A DNA stretch of 5,051 nucleotides from Chloroflexota bacterium (GTDB lineage Bacteria; Chloroflexota; Anaerolineae; UBA4142): assembly GCA_016200825.1 (NCBI GenBank), contig JACQEA010000371.1, positions 1 through 5,051 of the forward strand. The letters run 5' to 3'. How positions within the stretch are numbered: position 1 is the stretch's first letter; each line of letters starts with the position of its first letter. This document shows, piece by piece, positions 4,988-5,051 of this stretch. A program made the translations under genes and the position numbers. The notes beneath the pieces are model-generated. The model worked only from the letters and a program-made list of their open reading frames with translations, was not told the origin of the DNA and did no database searches.

Positions 4988-5051
4988 GAGTCAGGAGCCC
5001 TTTGCAGCAATGCAGAGGTGAAAATCTGGCTATATGCTGGAAAGCCCTAAA
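4988..5051 (+). ncRNA. Probable group I self-splicing intron in tRNA-Lys (5' part, continues beyond window)
   Basis: Group I introns excise themselves by guanosine-initiated transesterification, and their 5' exon ends in U paired to a G of the internal guide (established). Here exon CTT (4985-4987) can pair with GAG (4995-4997), putting T4987 opposite G4995: a short P1 with a 7-nt loop, like the P1 of the Azoarcus tRNA-Ile and cyanobacterial tRNA-Leu introns. Next is a perfect P2-like hairpin, CCTTTGCA (4999-5006) with TGCAGAGG (5011-5018), closed by a GCAA tetraloop of the GNRA class. Then GTGAAAAT and ATATGCTGGAAAGCCCTAAA-like sequence (from 5019) occupy the place of P3, J3/4 and the P4/P5 strand. 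The order GAG-CC-P2-GTGA matches my memory of the tRNA-Leu intron. P7 and the G-binding site are not in the window, so identity and any homing endonuclease remain unproven. Confidence 0.72.

Overview
The window reads as bacterial chromosomal DNA. It has -10/-35 promoters, a Shine-Dalgarno-led TTG start, PcrA/UvrD-type helicase and Maf genes, and tRNA genes without an encoded CCA end. By eye the GC content is moderate, and coding DNA strongly prefers GCG (Ala) and CGC (Arg) codons. Two features make me lean towards Chloroflexota (Anaerolineae-like): an archaeal-style ATP-dependent DNA ligase, and intergenic spaces filled with degenerate 7-bp tandem repeats. That placement is an inference of modest confidence and is not proven by any marker gene here.

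Layout. On the minus strand, 1-1794 is the N-terminal 598 residues of a PcrA/UvrD superfamily 1 DNA helicase, cut by the left window edge. A repeat-bearing spacer of about 200 bp follows (1795-1993), then a Maf nucleotide pyrophosphatase on the same strand (1994-2665). A compact intergenic region (2666-2810) carries two divergent promoters whose -35 boxes overlap. It drives maf leftward and an ATP-dependent DNA ligase of 580 residues (2811-4553) rightward. The ligase stop codon lies inside a heptad array (4541-4680). Next comes a complete tRNA-Arg(CCT) (4735-4808), a second heptad array of different sequence (4817-4907), and the 5' half of a tRNA-Lys(CTT) (4952-4987). The tRNA-Lys is interrupted right after the anticodon by what looks like a group I self-splicing intron, which runs off the right edge.

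The protein genes share a genome-maintenance theme: helicase unwinding in repair, removal of non-canonical or excess nucleotides, and nick sealing. Only maf and the helicase are co-directional, and nothing shows that they are co-transcribed. The rightward promoters all carry an extended -10 (TGnTATAAT-like).

The most notable items are the probable group I intron in tRNA-Lys and the presence of 7-bp-periodic repeats throughout. One such repeat element sits in frame inside the helicase 2B domain, and another supplies the ligase stop codon.
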